Shown here piece by piece: positions 54,035-63,669 of a stretch of DNA of 64,000 nucleotides. Source of the DNA: Acinetobacter dispersus (GTDB lineage Bacteria > Pseudomonadota > Gammaproteobacteria > Pseudomonadales > Moraxellaceae); the NCBI RefSeq assembly GCF_009884975.1, contig NZ_CP041970.1, positions 3,348,001-3,412,000 on the forward strand. The letters are read 5' to 3'. The stretch's first letter is position 1, and every line of letters begins with the position of its first letter. A program made the position numbers and the translations under genes. The notes below the pieces were generated by a model. That model had not been told where the DNA came from and ran no database searches. It was given only the letters and a program-made list of their open reading frames with translations.

Positions 54035-56635
54035 TTACTGAATTTGATTGATCAGATGTTCAATCCCATCCTTTTCTTTTGGTGGTGGGTTCTGTGAGTT
54101 TGAACCCATTGCAGGTGGTTGCTTTTTCGCTGGAACAATTGGTTGTTCATCAGCTACTGGCGTGGTTCCAGGTAAATCTGAAAAATCATTTTGTGTTGAG
54201 CGAACAGGTGCAGGCGGTGCAGGGCGATAAAGTGGGCGTGCCAGTGGTGGAGAAGCACGATATTCTTTTTTATCTTCGCTTTGCTGGATTTGTAATTTGT
54301 CACGAGAGATTGGATCTTTCGCATCTTTATCCAGACGCACCCAAGCAGATGGCGTATCTTTTAAAGATTTGCCCATAAAGTTGGTCCAGATCGGAAGTGC
54401 GGCAACGCCACCATATTCACGACGACCTAGTGTACGCGGTTGGTCAAAACCAACCCATGCAATCGCAACCAAGTTACCATTGAAACCTGCGAACCAAGCA
54501 TCTTTGGCATCATTGGTAGTTCCTGTTTTACCGCCTAAATCATCACGACCAATTTTAAGTGCAGCTCGACCGGTACCATGTTGAATTACATCACGGAGGA
54601 TATTCGCCATATCGTAAGCAGAACTTGATTTTAGAATACGTTGCGCTTGGCGATAGTCACTGTTTGTTTTTGCTGTCTGTGTTGCATCAGCAGTCAAGAT
54701 TGGCGTTTCAGAAGCAGCTGTCGCGTCATCTAAAGTCTGATTGGTAACTTCGGTTACTTGCTCTTTAGATTTATCTTTTTCTACTTCAGCAGTTTGTTGT
54801 TTTGTGCTTGCATTTGGATTACTAATACATGGGATACATGCATAGTCAGGTTTTGCTTCATAAATCACTTTGCCAGAAGCATCTTCGATTCGTTTAATGA
54901 AGTGTGGTTGCACGCGATATCCGCCATTGGCAAAAGTGGCATAACCTGTTGCCATTTGTACAGGCAGTACCTGTGGTGTACCTAAGGCAATGGTATAGTT
55001 ACGCGGGATTTGGTCTTCTTGTAAACCAAAATCCATAAACAATTGACGAGTACGTTCAATCCCAACGTTCTGTAATAAACGTACAGACACCGTATTTCGA
55101 GATAAATAAAGCGCACGGCGTAGAGGAATCATGCCAAGGTAGCGGCCATCCGAGTTTCTTGGAGACCATTTACCAATAGTGATTGGACTATCATTGACCA
55201 TACTATACGGAGTCATGCCACGTTCTAGCGCCAATGCATAAACAAAGGGTTTAATGGTTGAACCCGGTTGTCTCCAACCTTGTATTGCGCGGTTGAATTT
55301 AGATTGGTAGAAGTTATATCCACCTACAACTGCTTCGATCGCACCATCATTTGGGTTGATCGCAATCAGTTGCCCTTGGACTTTAGGTACTTGCACCAAA
55401 GACCAAACCGTTTTACCTTCATTCGGACGTAGGCGGATAATATCTTTGACTTTGACAATTTGTGAAGCATTGGATGGTGCACCGCCAACACTATTGGCAT
55501 TGCGATAAGGGCGAACCCATGACATGCCAGACCAATTAACAGTGACTGTTGAACCATCTTGCATTAAAGCATCAAAAGAATTGTTGTTGACCTTGATGAC
55601 TTGTGCTGGATAAGTATTGGCATAAGCGATGAACTGCTTAAGAGGTTTGTCATGTGCCTCAGGACCACGCCAGCCATGACGACGGTCATAAGCTTCCAAA
55701 CCATCTTGAATTGCTTGCTCTGCATAACGTTGACGGTTGCTATCAATGGTGGTGTATACCTTATAGCCAGAGTCAACAGCTTGCTCGCCAAAGTGTTCAA
55801 CCAGTTCTGAGCGAACCATTTCCCCTACATAGGGAAATACATTGCTCACTGATCGATCCATCATATTTAGATTGATCGGTTCTGCGACGGCTTGTTGATA
55901 TTGGTTTTGGTTGAGATAACCCAGTTGTAACATGCGTCCTAAAATCCAGTTACGACGTTCAAGAGCACGCTCTGGATTGACAACAGGATTGTATTTGGAC
56001 GGTGCTTTGGGTAGACCTGCAATCATTGCCATTTGCGCAGTGGTCAGTTCATTCAGGTTTTTGTTGTAATAGACACGTGCAGCAGCTGCAATACCATAGG
56101 CGTTCTTACCTAAGAAAATCTTATTGACATAAGCTGTCAGAATTTCTTGTTTTGTTAGGTTCTGCTCGATTTTACGTGCCAGAAAAACTTCAGTTAGTTT
56201 GCGTCTAAGTGTTCGGTCTGGACTTAAATAATAGTTCTTTGCTACCTGCATAGTAATGGTTGAGCCCCCAGTTTGGACATCAGAACCAGTCACAGATTCG
56301 GTTAGCGCTCGTCCGAGTCCTTTGAAGCTAATGCCATTATGCTCAAAAAAGGACGAATCTTCGGCTGCTAAGAAGCCATGAATGAAAGTCGGGGGGATCT
56401 GTTCATACTTAACAGGAATCGATAATTTTCCGCCATATTCCGCAATCAGCTGATTATCTGTCGTATAGACTTGCAATGGTTTTTGCAAAGGCGCTTTTTT
56501 GAGTGAACTCATATCTGGCAGCGAAGGTGCGAGATAGAGATACATGCCATAAAATCCCATTGGAAGTGAGACTAAGATAATAATAACGATCAAAAAAAAT
56601 GGCCGAACAATACCAGAACTGGATAGCTTTTTCAT
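54035..56635 (-). CDS. mrcA: Class A penicillin-binding protein 1a
   Basis: An 866-residue bifunctional peptidoglycan synthase. A single membrane anchor (about 12-34) precedes a GT51 glycosyltransferase domain with catalytic Glu92 in AAEDSSFFEHNG and the GGSTITMQ motif. After an OB-like insertion comes the transpeptidase domain: Ser459-Thr-Ile-Lys462, Ser-Arg-Asn in LYLSRNTVS, and KTGTTND. An acidic, Thr/Lys-rich insert (about 635-680) interrupts the late transpeptidase region, and the last 80 residues are Pro-rich. Diverges from pilMNOPQ, a conserved arrangement in Acinetobacter and Pseudomonas. Starts at ATG 56635; a shorter start (Met26) would cut the anchor. Confidence 0.95.
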   Translation of the reverse strand: MKKLSSSGIVRPFFLIVIIILVSLPMGFYGMYLYLAPSLPDMSSLKKAPLQKPLQVYTTDNQLIAEYGGKLSIPVKYEQIPPTFIHGFLAAEDSSFFEHNGISFKGLGRALTESVTGSDVQTGGSTITMQVAKNYYLSPDRTLRRKLTEVFLARKIEQNLTKQEILTAYVNKIFLGKNAYGIAAAARVYYNKNLNELTTAQMAMIAGLPKAPSKYNPVVNPERALERRNWILGRMLQLGYLNQNQYQQAVAEPINLNMMDRSVSNVFPYVGEMVRSELVEHFGEQAVDSGYKVYTTIDSNRQRYAEQAIQDGLEAYDRRHGWRGPEAHDKPLKQFIAYANTYPAQVIKVNNNSFDALMQDGSTVTVNWSGMSWVRPYRNANSVGGAPSNASQIVKVKDIIRLRPNEGKTVWSLVQVPKVQGQLIAINPNDGAIEAVVGGYNFYQSKFNRAIQGWRQPGSTIKPFVYALALERGMTPYSMVNDSPITIGKWSPRNSDGRYLGMIPLRRALYLSRNTVSVRLLQNVGIERTRQLFMDFGLQEDQIPRNYTIALGTPQVLPVQMATGYATFANGGYRVQPHFIKRIEDASGKVIYEAKPDYACIPCISNPNASTKQQTAEVEKDKSKEQVTEVTNQTLDDATAASETPILTADATQTAKTNSDYRQAQRILKSSSAYDMANILRDVIQHGTGRAALKIGRDDLGGKTGTTNDAKDAWFAGFNGNLVAIAWVGFDQPRTLGRREYGGVAALPIWTNFMGKSLKDTPSAWVRLDKDAKDPISRDKLQIQQSEDKKEYRASPPLARPLYRPAPPAPVRSTQNDFSDLPGTTPVADEQPIVPAKKQPPAMGSNSQNPPPKEKDGIEHLINQIQ

Positions 56636-56797
56636 AATAAGTAAGTTTTAATAAGAGCGAATGGCAAACTAATTGTGGTCAGTATATCCTTTAGAAATGC
56701 GGATTGTTAGATGAGTTATTGTATCCGTAGCAATTAAAGACCAAAACAAATTAGTGTGTTGTATTTTTGGGGATAAAAAAATAAATAGGAAAGTACT

Positions 56798-57856
56798 GTG
56801 CTCAGGTTATATCGTAAACCAAATAAGGGGTTAGTGGGTGTCGATATTAGTTCGACAACTGTTAAATTATTGGAGCTCTCTGTAAAGAACGGTAGATATT
56901 GGGTTGAAAGCTATGCAGTGATGCCATTGCCTGAAAGCAGTGTGGTTGAAAAAAGCATACTGAATCCAGAGGCGGTGGGTGATGCACTTGAGAGAGTCAT
57001 TAACCTTGCAAATCCTCACACCACCAATGTTGCTATTGCGGTGCCGACGTCTATGGTCATTAACAAGATCATAGAAATGGATGCCGACATGACGGATGAA
57101 GAACGAGAAGTTCAAATTCGTATGGACGCTGAGCAATACATTCCGTTCCCATTAGATGAAGTAAGTCTTGATTTTGAGGTTTTGCCTGATCGTTTGGCTA
57201 ATGCCAATCGGGTGAATGTACTCTTGGTCGCTACGCGTACTGAGAATGTCGATACACGTGTAGAAGTACTGGAACTTGCTGGCTTGACCGCAAAAATTGC
57301 AGAAGTTGAAAGCTATGCAATGGAACGCGCATTCCAAGTATTTGCCGATACCCTGCCAATGGGGGCAAATACCGTTGGCATTTTGGATATAGGTCATACC
57401 ATGACCACCTTATCTGTGATGCAAAAAGGCAAGATTATCTATACCCGTGAGCAAGTGTTTGGTGGACGCCAATTGACCCAAGATGTACAAAGTCGTTATG
57501 GCTTGTCTTTTGAGGAAGCTGGGCGTGCTAAAAAAGAAAGAAGCTTGCCTGATGATTACGATACCGAAGTCCTTGAACCCTTCTTAGATGCAGTAGTACA
57601 ACAAGCTGCACGTTCACTTCAGTTCTTCTTTTCATCTTCTCAGTTTAACGAAATTGACCATATTCTGTTGGCGGGCGGGAATGCCAATATTCCAGGCCTT
57701 GCCAAGTTATTACAACAAAAACTAGGTTATCGCGTCACCATTGCCAATCCATTTCTACAAATGGGTTTTTCTCCGCAAATTGATATTAAAAAAATTGAAA
57801 ATGATGCTTCCTCTTTAATGGTTGCATGTGGTTTGGCATTGAGGAGTTTTGATTAA
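56798..57856 (+). CDS. pilM: Type IV pilus inner-membrane platform protein PilM
   Basis: A 352-residue cytoplasmic actin-like (FtsA/SHS2) ATPase-fold protein. It binds the PilN N-terminus and links it to the pilus assembly motors. Features: VGVDISSTTVKLLEL and VGILDIGHTMTTLSV nucleotide loops and LLAGGNANIPGLA. The start is GTG at 56798, with TAGGA eight bases upstream. First gene of pilMNOPQ; its stop overlaps pilN by one base. Needed for twitching motility and, in this genus, DNA uptake. Confidence 0.96.
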   Translation: MLRLYRKPNKGLVGVDISSTTVKLLELSVKNGRYWVESYAVMPLPESSVVEKSILNPEAVGDALERVINLANPHTTNVAIAVPTSMVINKIIEMDADMTDEEREVQIRMDAEQYIPFPLDEVSLDFEVLPDRLANANRVNVLLVATRTENVDTRVEVLELAGLTAKIAEVESYAMERAFQVFADTLPMGANTVGILDIGHTMTTLSVMQKGKIIYTREQVFGGRQLTQDVQSRYGLSFEEAGRAKKERSLPDDYDTEVLEPFLDAVVQQAARSLQFFFSSSQFNEIDHILLAGGNANIPGLAKLLQQKLGYRVTIANPFLQMGFSPQIDIKKIENDASSLMVACGLALRSFD

Positions 57857-58512
57857 TGGCAAAGATTAACTTACTCCCTTGGCGTGATGAGCTAAGAGAA
57901 CAAAGAAAGAAACAGTTTGTCGCATTTTGTGTTGGGGTTGCTGCATTAGGGGTTGCATCGGTTTTTTCTGGATGGATGTATTTTGATCATAAATTGAATG
58001 ATCAAGAACAAGCCAATCAACTGATCGTCAGTACCAACCAAAATTTAGATACGCAACTAAAAGCATTAGATGGTCTGCAAGAACGTCGCAATGCCATCAT
58101 TGAACGGATGAAGCTGATTCAAGGCTTGCAAGGGCAACGCCCAGTTACGGTACGTTTGGTGGATGAACTGGTACGAGTGACTCCACCCACCATGTATTTA
58201 ACCAAGTTTAGCCGGACAGGCGATAAGTTCACGATTGAAGGGAAGGCTGAAAGCCCGAACACTGTGGCTGAACTATTACGTAACTTAGAGGCATCGCCTT
58301 GGTATCGTAACGCTTTTATGAACTCTTTCTTGGCAGTGGATGAAAACAAAAATAAAGATAAAACAGCAAGCTCTTTGGTTCCTCGGGTTGAGGAAAATTA
58401 TGGAAGTTTTGTTGTTACTGTCGATTTGGGTGAGATTGGCACAACTGCTGAGGCTGCACCGACATCAGAACAGGTGGCTTCAGGAGCAGTAGCAGCGGGA
58501 GTGGCGAAATGA
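57856..58512 (+). CDS. pilN: Type IV pilus assembly protein PilN
   Basis: A 218-residue bitopic protein. The N-terminus MAKINLLPWRDELRE is the invariant PilM-binding motif (INLLPWR), followed by one membrane helix (about 22-42), a coiled coil and a ferredoxin-like periplasmic domain. The tail is Ala-rich. The start overlaps pilM by one base and the end overlaps pilO by four, so the operon is translated in a coupled way. Forms the PilNO heterodimer. Confidence 0.96.
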   Translation: MAKINLLPWRDELREQRKKQFVAFCVGVAALGVASVFSGWMYFDHKLNDQEQANQLIVSTNQNLDTQLKALDGLQERRNAIIERMKLIQGLQGQRPVTVRLVDELVRVTPPTMYLTKFSRTGDKFTIEGKAESPNTVAELLRNLEASPWYRNAFMNSFLAVDENKNKDKTASSLVPRVEENYGSFVVTVDLGEIGTTAEAAPTSEQVASGAVAAGVAK

Positions 58513-59243
58513 ACCAAGATGAATTGAATCAAGACACCGTTGCTGCGAAGAAAAAGAAGATGTCCGTCGAGCAATTTTTCCAGCAATTTAATACCTTGGA
58601 TATGAATAACTACGGTAGTTGGCCGCTGTCGGTTAAAATTACCTGCTGGATTTTCGTCTTCTTGGCGGTTGCTGCATTGGGTTATTTTGTGGTGATTAAA
58701 TCCCAACTTGAATCGATTGCAAATGCACAAGCACAAGAGCAAAGCTTGCTGAATGAGTTTCGGGAAAAAGACTCAAAATTGCGTAATTTGCAGCAATATC
58801 AAGCGCAACTTCAAGAAATGGAAGCGAACTTTAATCAACAATTAGAGCAGTTGCCTAAAGAAACAGAAATTCCAAGCTTGGTTGAGGACATTAACTTAAC
58901 GGGTGTCAATTCTGGTCTGAAATTTAAGAATATCCGTCTGGAAAATGAAGTAAAGCAAGAGTTCTTTATTGAGCAACCGATCAGTATTGATGCCACTGGT
59001 GATTATCATGCTTTTGGTGCCTTTGTTACCGGTATCGCAGCGTTACCTCGTATTGTGACCTTGCATGATTTTACGGTTGAAGCAAAAGAAGATACACAGA
59101 AAAAATCGGATATCCCTGTGGTGAATTATACCGTCAAAGCAAAAACATATCGTTATGTGGGTGCGGATGAACAAACAAATAATGCTGCGGGTGCACCAAC
59201 AACTCAAGCAGCGACTACTCCACCTGCGCAAGGAGGAAAATAG
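58509..59243 (+). CDS. pilO: Type IV pilus assembly protein PilO
   Basis: A 244-residue bitopic partner of PilN. It has a cytoplasmic N-terminus (1-40), one membrane helix (about 41-62), a coiled coil (about 70-115, QAQEQSLLNEFREK onward) and a periplasmic domain with the conserved YHAFGAFVTGIAALPRIV. The C-terminal 25 residues are Thr/Ala/Gln-rich and disordered. Overlaps pilN through ATGA. Confidence 0.96.
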   Translation: MNQDELNQDTVAAKKKKMSVEQFFQQFNTLDMNNYGSWPLSVKITCWIFVFLAVAALGYFVVIKSQLESIANAQAQEQSLLNEFREKDSKLRNLQQYQAQLQEMEANFNQQLEQLPKETEIPSLVEDINLTGVNSGLKFKNIRLENEVKQEFFIEQPISIDATGDYHAFGAFVTGIAALPRIVTLHDFTVEAKEDTQKKSDIPVVNYTVKAKTYRYVGADEQTNNAAGAPTTQAATTPPAQGGK

Positions 59244-59245
59244 TA

Positions 59246-59773
59246 GTGAATAACTATAAATTATTACTTGGTTTATTGGTTGGGTTAAGTTTAGTGGGGT
59301 GTGATTCAAGGATTGACGCCGTGAATCAAAAAATGGCAGAGATTCGGAATCAACCACCTTTGCCGATCGAACCAGCACCGATCTTTACCCCTGTGCCATT
59401 GTTTAACTATGCAGCACATCAGCTGAAAAGCCCGTTTATGCCAAGTTCTTTGGCGGCTGAGTTAAAAATTATGGCGGGTAAGCGTGTTTATCCGAATTTT
59501 AACCGCCAGCCACAGCCTTTAGAAAGTTATGCGCTGGAATCGTTGAATATGAAGGGTAGTATGCGGGGTAAAACCAGCAATACGATTGCTCTCATTCAAA
59601 CACCAGATGGTCAAATTGAACGTGTACAAGTCGGTAGTTATTTGGGGATGAACCAAGGACGTATTATTAAAATTAGTCCAACCCAAATAGATTTGGTGGA
59701 GATTGTACCTGATGGTCGTGAAGGCTATGTCGAAAGACCTCGTACACTCGTTTTAATTGGGCCAGCGCCGTAA
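59246..59773 (+). CDS. pilP: Type IV pilus assembly lipoprotein PilP
   Basis: A 175-residue inner-membrane lipoprotein connecting PilNO to the secretin PilQ. Lipobox LVGC with Cys19, a disordered Pro-rich linker, and a C-terminal beta domain (about 95-170) with NQGRIIKISPTQIDLVEIVPDG. The start is GTG at 59246 with an excellent AAGGAGGAAAA site, two bases after pilO. pilQ begins 16 bases past its end. Confidence 0.96.
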   Translation: MNNYKLLLGLLVGLSLVGCDSRIDAVNQKMAEIRNQPPLPIEPAPIFTPVPLFNYAAHQLKSPFMPSSLAAELKIMAGKRVYPNFNRQPQPLESYALESLNMKGSMRGKTSNTIALIQTPDGQIERVQVGSYLGMNQGRIIKISPTQIDLVEIVPDGREGYVERPRTLVLIGPAP

Positions 59774-59789
59774 GATTAAGGGAATAACA

Positions 59790-61967
59790 ATGAAAAAACA
59801 GTTTAAAGATTCTTTATTTGGGGAAGCGAAGACCATGAATCATGCATTCCGTCAATTTTCTATGGGTGCAATCGCTATTGCAGTGATGCAAGTTGCATCA
59901 GCACAAGTGAGTATGACCAATATTGTACCAATGAGTTTGGCAGATCAGGGCACGGAAATTCGTGTCATGTTTAACGGTCTTCCACCGCAACCACAGGCTT
60001 ATCAGCTAGAACAACCTTCTCGTTTGATTTTGGACTTTGACAAAGCGCAGCAGACCTTAACAAAAAACTCGATTCCTGTATCGACTGCTGAAGCCAGTTC
60101 CGTCGAGGTTGCATCAGATGATCAGCGCTCTCGAGTCATCGTAAATTTAAAAGATGCGGGTGCATTTACTACGCGTGTTGAAGGTAATATTTTTGTACTG
60201 AAAATTAATTCAGCAAAACCAACGGCGATTAACAGTCCATCTGTGGCAACACGTCAGGTACAACAAGGCGTTTCCAATATTGGTTTCCAAAGAGGAAATC
60301 AGGGTGAAGGATTGGTTGTGATCGATTTGTTGGGCAATAACACACCAGTCGATGTGCAACAACAAGGCAGTAAAATCGTGGTGCGTACTGCGGGAAATAA
60401 AATTCCTATGCATTTAGCACGTCGCTTAAATACCAATGATTTTGCAACACCTGTTGCAAGCGTCGATGCCTATAATGATAAAGGCAATGGCGTGATTACC
60501 ATTCAATCTGCGGGTAGCTATGAGTATATGGCTTATCAGGCCGAAAATAAGCTGACCATTAGTTTGAAGCGTCCTGTGGATAATTCTCCAGTCAAAGCCA
60601 AGGCACAAACCTATACGGGTAACAAAATCTCTTTAGATTTCCAAGATATTGAAGTTCGTCGCGTATTACAGTTGCTTGCCGACTTTACTGGGATCAATAT
60701 GGTAGCGGCAGATACGGTGCAAGGTAATATTACTTTGCGTTTAAAAGATGTGCCATGGGATCAGGCTTTAGATATTGTATTAAAAACCAAAAATCTTGAT
60801 AAACGCCGTAATGGCAGTGTGATTTGGATTGCCCCTGTTTCTGAGTTGATTAAGGCGGAAGAAGAAGAAGCCAAAGCAATTGCACAGAGTGTGAAGTTAG
60901 CACCACTTCAAACGGAATATATCCAATTAAGCTATGCAAAAGCTGCTGATATTGAAAAGTTAATTACGCAAGGGAAAAGCGGTAATAATAGCAATAACTC
61001 ATCGGGCTCAAGTAGTAATGATACATTGACTGGAGGTTTGCTTAGCCCAAGAGGAACAGTTTCTCTTGATCCTCGAACCAATACTTTAATTGTAAATGAT
61101 ACCTCACAAAAAATTGATCAGATTCGTAAGATGGTCGATCTACTTGATGTTTCTGTTAAGCAAGTCATGATTGAAGCACGTATTGTCAGTGCCAGTACCG
61201 ATTTTACCCGAGAGATGGGGGTGAAATGGGGCATTTTATCGCAAGGAATTACCAATAATAATGATCTTCTAGTTGGAGGGAGTGATCAGACATTATGGGA
61301 TTTGAGAAAACCGACTAAGGATGGTGATACGGGTGGCTGGAAATACGAGATTGAGCGCCCTGATAATTTGAATGTAGATTTAGGCGCAGTGACGCCTGGC
61401 GCAAGTCGTATTGCTTTTGGTTTGATTAGCCTGTCTGATTTTATGTTGGACTTAGAGTTGTCTGCGGTACAAGCAGATGGTTATGGCGAAGTGATTTCTA
61501 CACCAAAAGTCATGACCGCAGATAAGCAACCAGCAAAAATTGAATCAGGTAAGAAAATTCCGTATACATCATCTTCGGGTGGCGGCGCAAATGCTGTACC
61601 TAAAACGGAATTTATTGATGCAACTTTAAGTCTGGATGTTACACCAAGTATTACGCCTGATGGTAAGGTGATGATGAAGTTGAACATTACCAAAGACTCA
61701 CAGAGTACACCAACACCTACAGGTCAGTTGACGATCAATAAAAACCAAATCGACACCAATGTCTTGGTGGACAATGGTGAAACCGTGGTTCTTGGTGGAA
61801 TTTTTGAACAAGAAAATATTAGTTCTCAAGTAAAAGTGCCGTTCTTGGGTGATCTGCCTTATGTTGGTCGCTTATTCCGTCGAGATCTGAAAACAGATAA
61901 TAAACGTGAACTGCTTATTTTTATTACGCCGAGAATTGTTAATGACACTTTGACGAGAAATCATTAA
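59790..61967 (+). CDS. pilQ: Type IV pilus secretin PilQ
   Basis: A 725-residue outer membrane secretin through which pili and, in competent species, DNA pass. Signal region ends near ASAQV (residue 40). Domains: two AMIN-type peptidoglycan-binding repeats (about 50-270), STN (about 290-345), secretin N1 with a Ser/Asn-rich loop (GNNSNNSSGSSSNDT), and the secretin pore (about 480-720) ending in FLGDLPYVGRLFRRD. I chose ATG at 59790 with AAGGGA upstream; ATG at 59835 (MNHAFRQFS) is an alternative that also has a ribosome site. Last pil gene before aroK. Confidence 0.95.
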   Translation: MKKQFKDSLFGEAKTMNHAFRQFSMGAIAIAVMQVASAQVSMTNIVPMSLADQGTEIRVMFNGLPPQPQAYQLEQPSRLILDFDKAQQTLTKNSIPVSTAEASSVEVASDDQRSRVIVNLKDAGAFTTRVEGNIFVLKINSAKPTAINSPSVATRQVQQGVSNIGFQRGNQGEGLVVIDLLGNNTPVDVQQQGSKIVVRTAGNKIPMHLARRLNTNDFATPVASVDAYNDKGNGVITIQSAGSYEYMAYQAENKLTISLKRPVDNSPVKAKAQTYTGNKISLDFQDIEVRRVLQLLADFTGINMVAADTVQGNITLRLKDVPWDQALDIVLKTKNLDKRRNGSVIWIAPVSELIKAEEEEAKAIAQSVKLAPLQTEYIQLSYAKAADIEKLITQGKSGNNSNNSSGSSSNDTLTGGLLSPRGTVSLDPRTNTLIVNDTSQKIDQIRKMVDLLDVSVKQVMIEARIVSASTDFTREMGVKWGILSQGITNNNDLLVGGSDQTLWDLRKPTKDGDTGGWKYEIERPDNLNVDLGAVTPGASRIAFGLISLSDFMLDLELSAVQADGYGEVISTPKVMTADKQPAKIESGKKIPYTSSSGGGANAVPKTEFIDATLSLDVTPSITPDGKVMMKLNITKDSQSTPTPTGQLTINKNQIDTNVLVDNGETVVLGGIFEQENISSQVKVPFLGDLPYVGRLFRRDLKTDNKRELLIFITPRIVNDTLTRNH

Positions 61968-61986
61968 TATATTTTCAATAATTGCA

Positions 61987-62547
61987 ATGAATATAGGTGG
62001 CGCGTTGCCAAGCAAAGCGTTTGAAACCCTACCAAATATCTATTTGGTAGGGCCAATGGGGGCAGGGAAAACAACAGTTGGTCGGCATTTAGCAGAATTG
62101 CTAGGTCGAGATTTTATTGATAGTGATCATGAAATCGAGCGTAAAACAGGTGCGACAATTCCATGGATTTTTGAAAAAGAAGGGGAAGTCGGATTTCGAT
62201 TGCGTGAAACCAATGTATTGAACGACTTAACCTCTCGCTCACTCTTGGTATTGGCGACGGGTGGAGGTGTGGTGACGCAACCGCAAAATCGTGAATTCTT
62301 AAAACAACGTGGTATTGTGATCTATCTTTATACGCCTGTAGAGCTACAATTACAGCGAACTTATCGCGATAAAAATCGCCCATTATTACAAGTCGAAAAT
62401 CCAGAACAAAAATTACGAGATTTATTGGCGATGCGAGATCCTTTATATCGTGAGGTTGCACACTATATAATTGAAACAAATCAAGGTGCAGCGCGGGATT
62501 TAGCACAACGTATTTTGAACGTTATTTTATCTAAACAAGTTAAGTAG
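61987..62547 (+). CDS. aroK: Shikimate kinase AroK
   Basis: A 186-residue P-loop kinase phosphorylating shikimate in the aromatic pathway. Walker [10 protein letters not shown] (residues 22-30), DSDHEIE for shikimate and magnesium, TGGGVV, and the lid YRDKNRPLL. The ATG at 61987 has no recognisable ribosome site, so translation may depend on coupling with pilQ, 19 bases upstream. Codons 14-22 contain a long inverted repeat (annotated separately). Followed by aroB after 20 bases. Confidence 0.96.
   Translation: MNIGGALPSKAFETLPNIYLVGPMGAGKTTVGRHLAELLGRDFIDSDHEIERKTGATIPWIFEKEGEVGFRLRETNVLNDLTSRSLLVLATGGGVVTQPQNREFLKQRGIVIYLYTPVELQLQRTYRDKNRPLLQVENPEQKLRDLLAMRDPLYREVAHYIIETNQGAARDLAQRILNVILSKQVK
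62027..62052 (+). repeat. Perfect inverted repeat inside the start of aroK
   Basis: Arms CCCTACCAAATA and TATTTGGTAGGG, 12 bases each, separated only by TC; RNA would fold with an 11-bp stem and four-base loop. It encodes part of [10 protein letters not shown] just before Walker A. It may modulate read-through from pilQ or aroK translation. Confidence 0.6.
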
Positions 62548-62567
62548 TTTCTGGTTGGTTTAAGTTT

Positions 62568-63650
62568 ATGCAAACGTTACATGTTGAGTTAGGTGATCGT
62601 CGTTATCCAATCTTTATTGGTAGTCATTTAGATACCAAAGCATTGCTCGGACCGTATTTACATGGCCGACAAGTGATGTTGGTGTCCAATACCACTGTTG
62701 CACCCTTGTATCTCGAACATTATGTGAATGCGTTAACCCAGTTGGATAAGCAAGTTGCACAATGCATTTTGCCAGATGGCGAAAAGTATAAAGATATTCA
62801 GCATCTGAATTTAATTTTTGATGCTTTATTGGAAGCTGGTTTTAACCGTGATTGTACGGTTTTAGCTTTAGGTGGTGGCGTGATTGGAGATATGGCTGGA
62901 TTTGCATCTGCTTGTTTCCAACGTGGTGTCTATTTTGTACAGGTACCTACGACGCTATTATCCCAAGTAGATTCAAGCGTTGGTGGAAAGACCGGGATTA
63001 ATCATCCTTTAGGCAAGAATATGTTGGGAGCTTTCCAACAACCACAGGTCGTGCTTGCTGATATGGCACAACTTGAGACATTACCTGACCGTGAGCTTTC
63101 TGCAGGCTTATCGGAAGTGATTAAATATGCCCTATTGGGTGATGTTGATTTCCTCATCTGGTTAGAGCACAACATCGATGCTTTGGTTGCACGTGATGCA
63201 AATTTGTTGGCTGAGGCAGTTTATCGTTCATGCGCACATAAAGCGCGAATTGTCGCCAATGATGAGAAAGAACAAGGTGAACGTGCATTACTCAACCTTG
63301 GGCATACTTTTGGTCATGCGATTGAATCGTATTTGGGCTATGGCACATGGCTACATGGTGAAGCGGTTGCTACGGGTATGGTTATGGCTGCCGATTTGTC
63401 GCATCGTTTAGGTTGGATCTCTGCTGAAGACCTGCAACGTACAAAAAATATCATTCAGCGTGCTCAATTACCGATATCATGTCCCAAAATTCCATTAGAT
63501 GAATTCTTGGCTTATATGTCGCATGATAAAAAAGTCTTAAATGGGCAATTGCGCTTGGTTTTATTGAAAAAATTAGGACAAGCAGTGATTACCAAAGATT
63601 TTGATGTTGAGCTAATGAAACAATCTATTCTTGCAAATCAATCTGCATAA
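62568..63650 (+). CDS. aroB: 3-dehydroquinate synthase AroB
   Basis: A 360-residue NAD- and zinc-dependent enzyme converting DAHP to 3-dehydroquinate, the second step of the shikimate pathway. NAD loop [27 protein letters not shown], and metal ligands in [20 protein letters not shown] and HGEAVATGM are intact. Co-transcribed with aroK, a pairing also seen in Pseudomonas and E. coli. ATG at 62568. Confidence 0.97.
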   Translation: MQTLHVELGDRRYPIFIGSHLDTKALLGPYLHGRQVMLVSNTTVAPLYLEHYVNALTQLDKQVAQCILPDGEKYKDIQHLNLIFDALLEAGFNRDCTVLALGGGVIGDMAGFASACFQRGVYFVQVPTTLLSQVDSSVGGKTGINHPLGKNMLGAFQQPQVVLADMAQLETLPDRELSAGLSEVIKYALLGDVDFLIWLEHNIDALVARDANLLAEAVYRSCAHKARIVANDEKEQGERALLNLGHTFGHAIESYLGYGTWLHGEAVATGMVMAADLSHRLGWISAEDLQRTKNIIQRAQLPISCPKIPLDEFLAYMSHDKKVLNGQLRLVLLKKLGQAVITKDFDVELMKQSILANQSA

Positions 63651-63669
63651 TTAATCATTTGGGAAAAGC

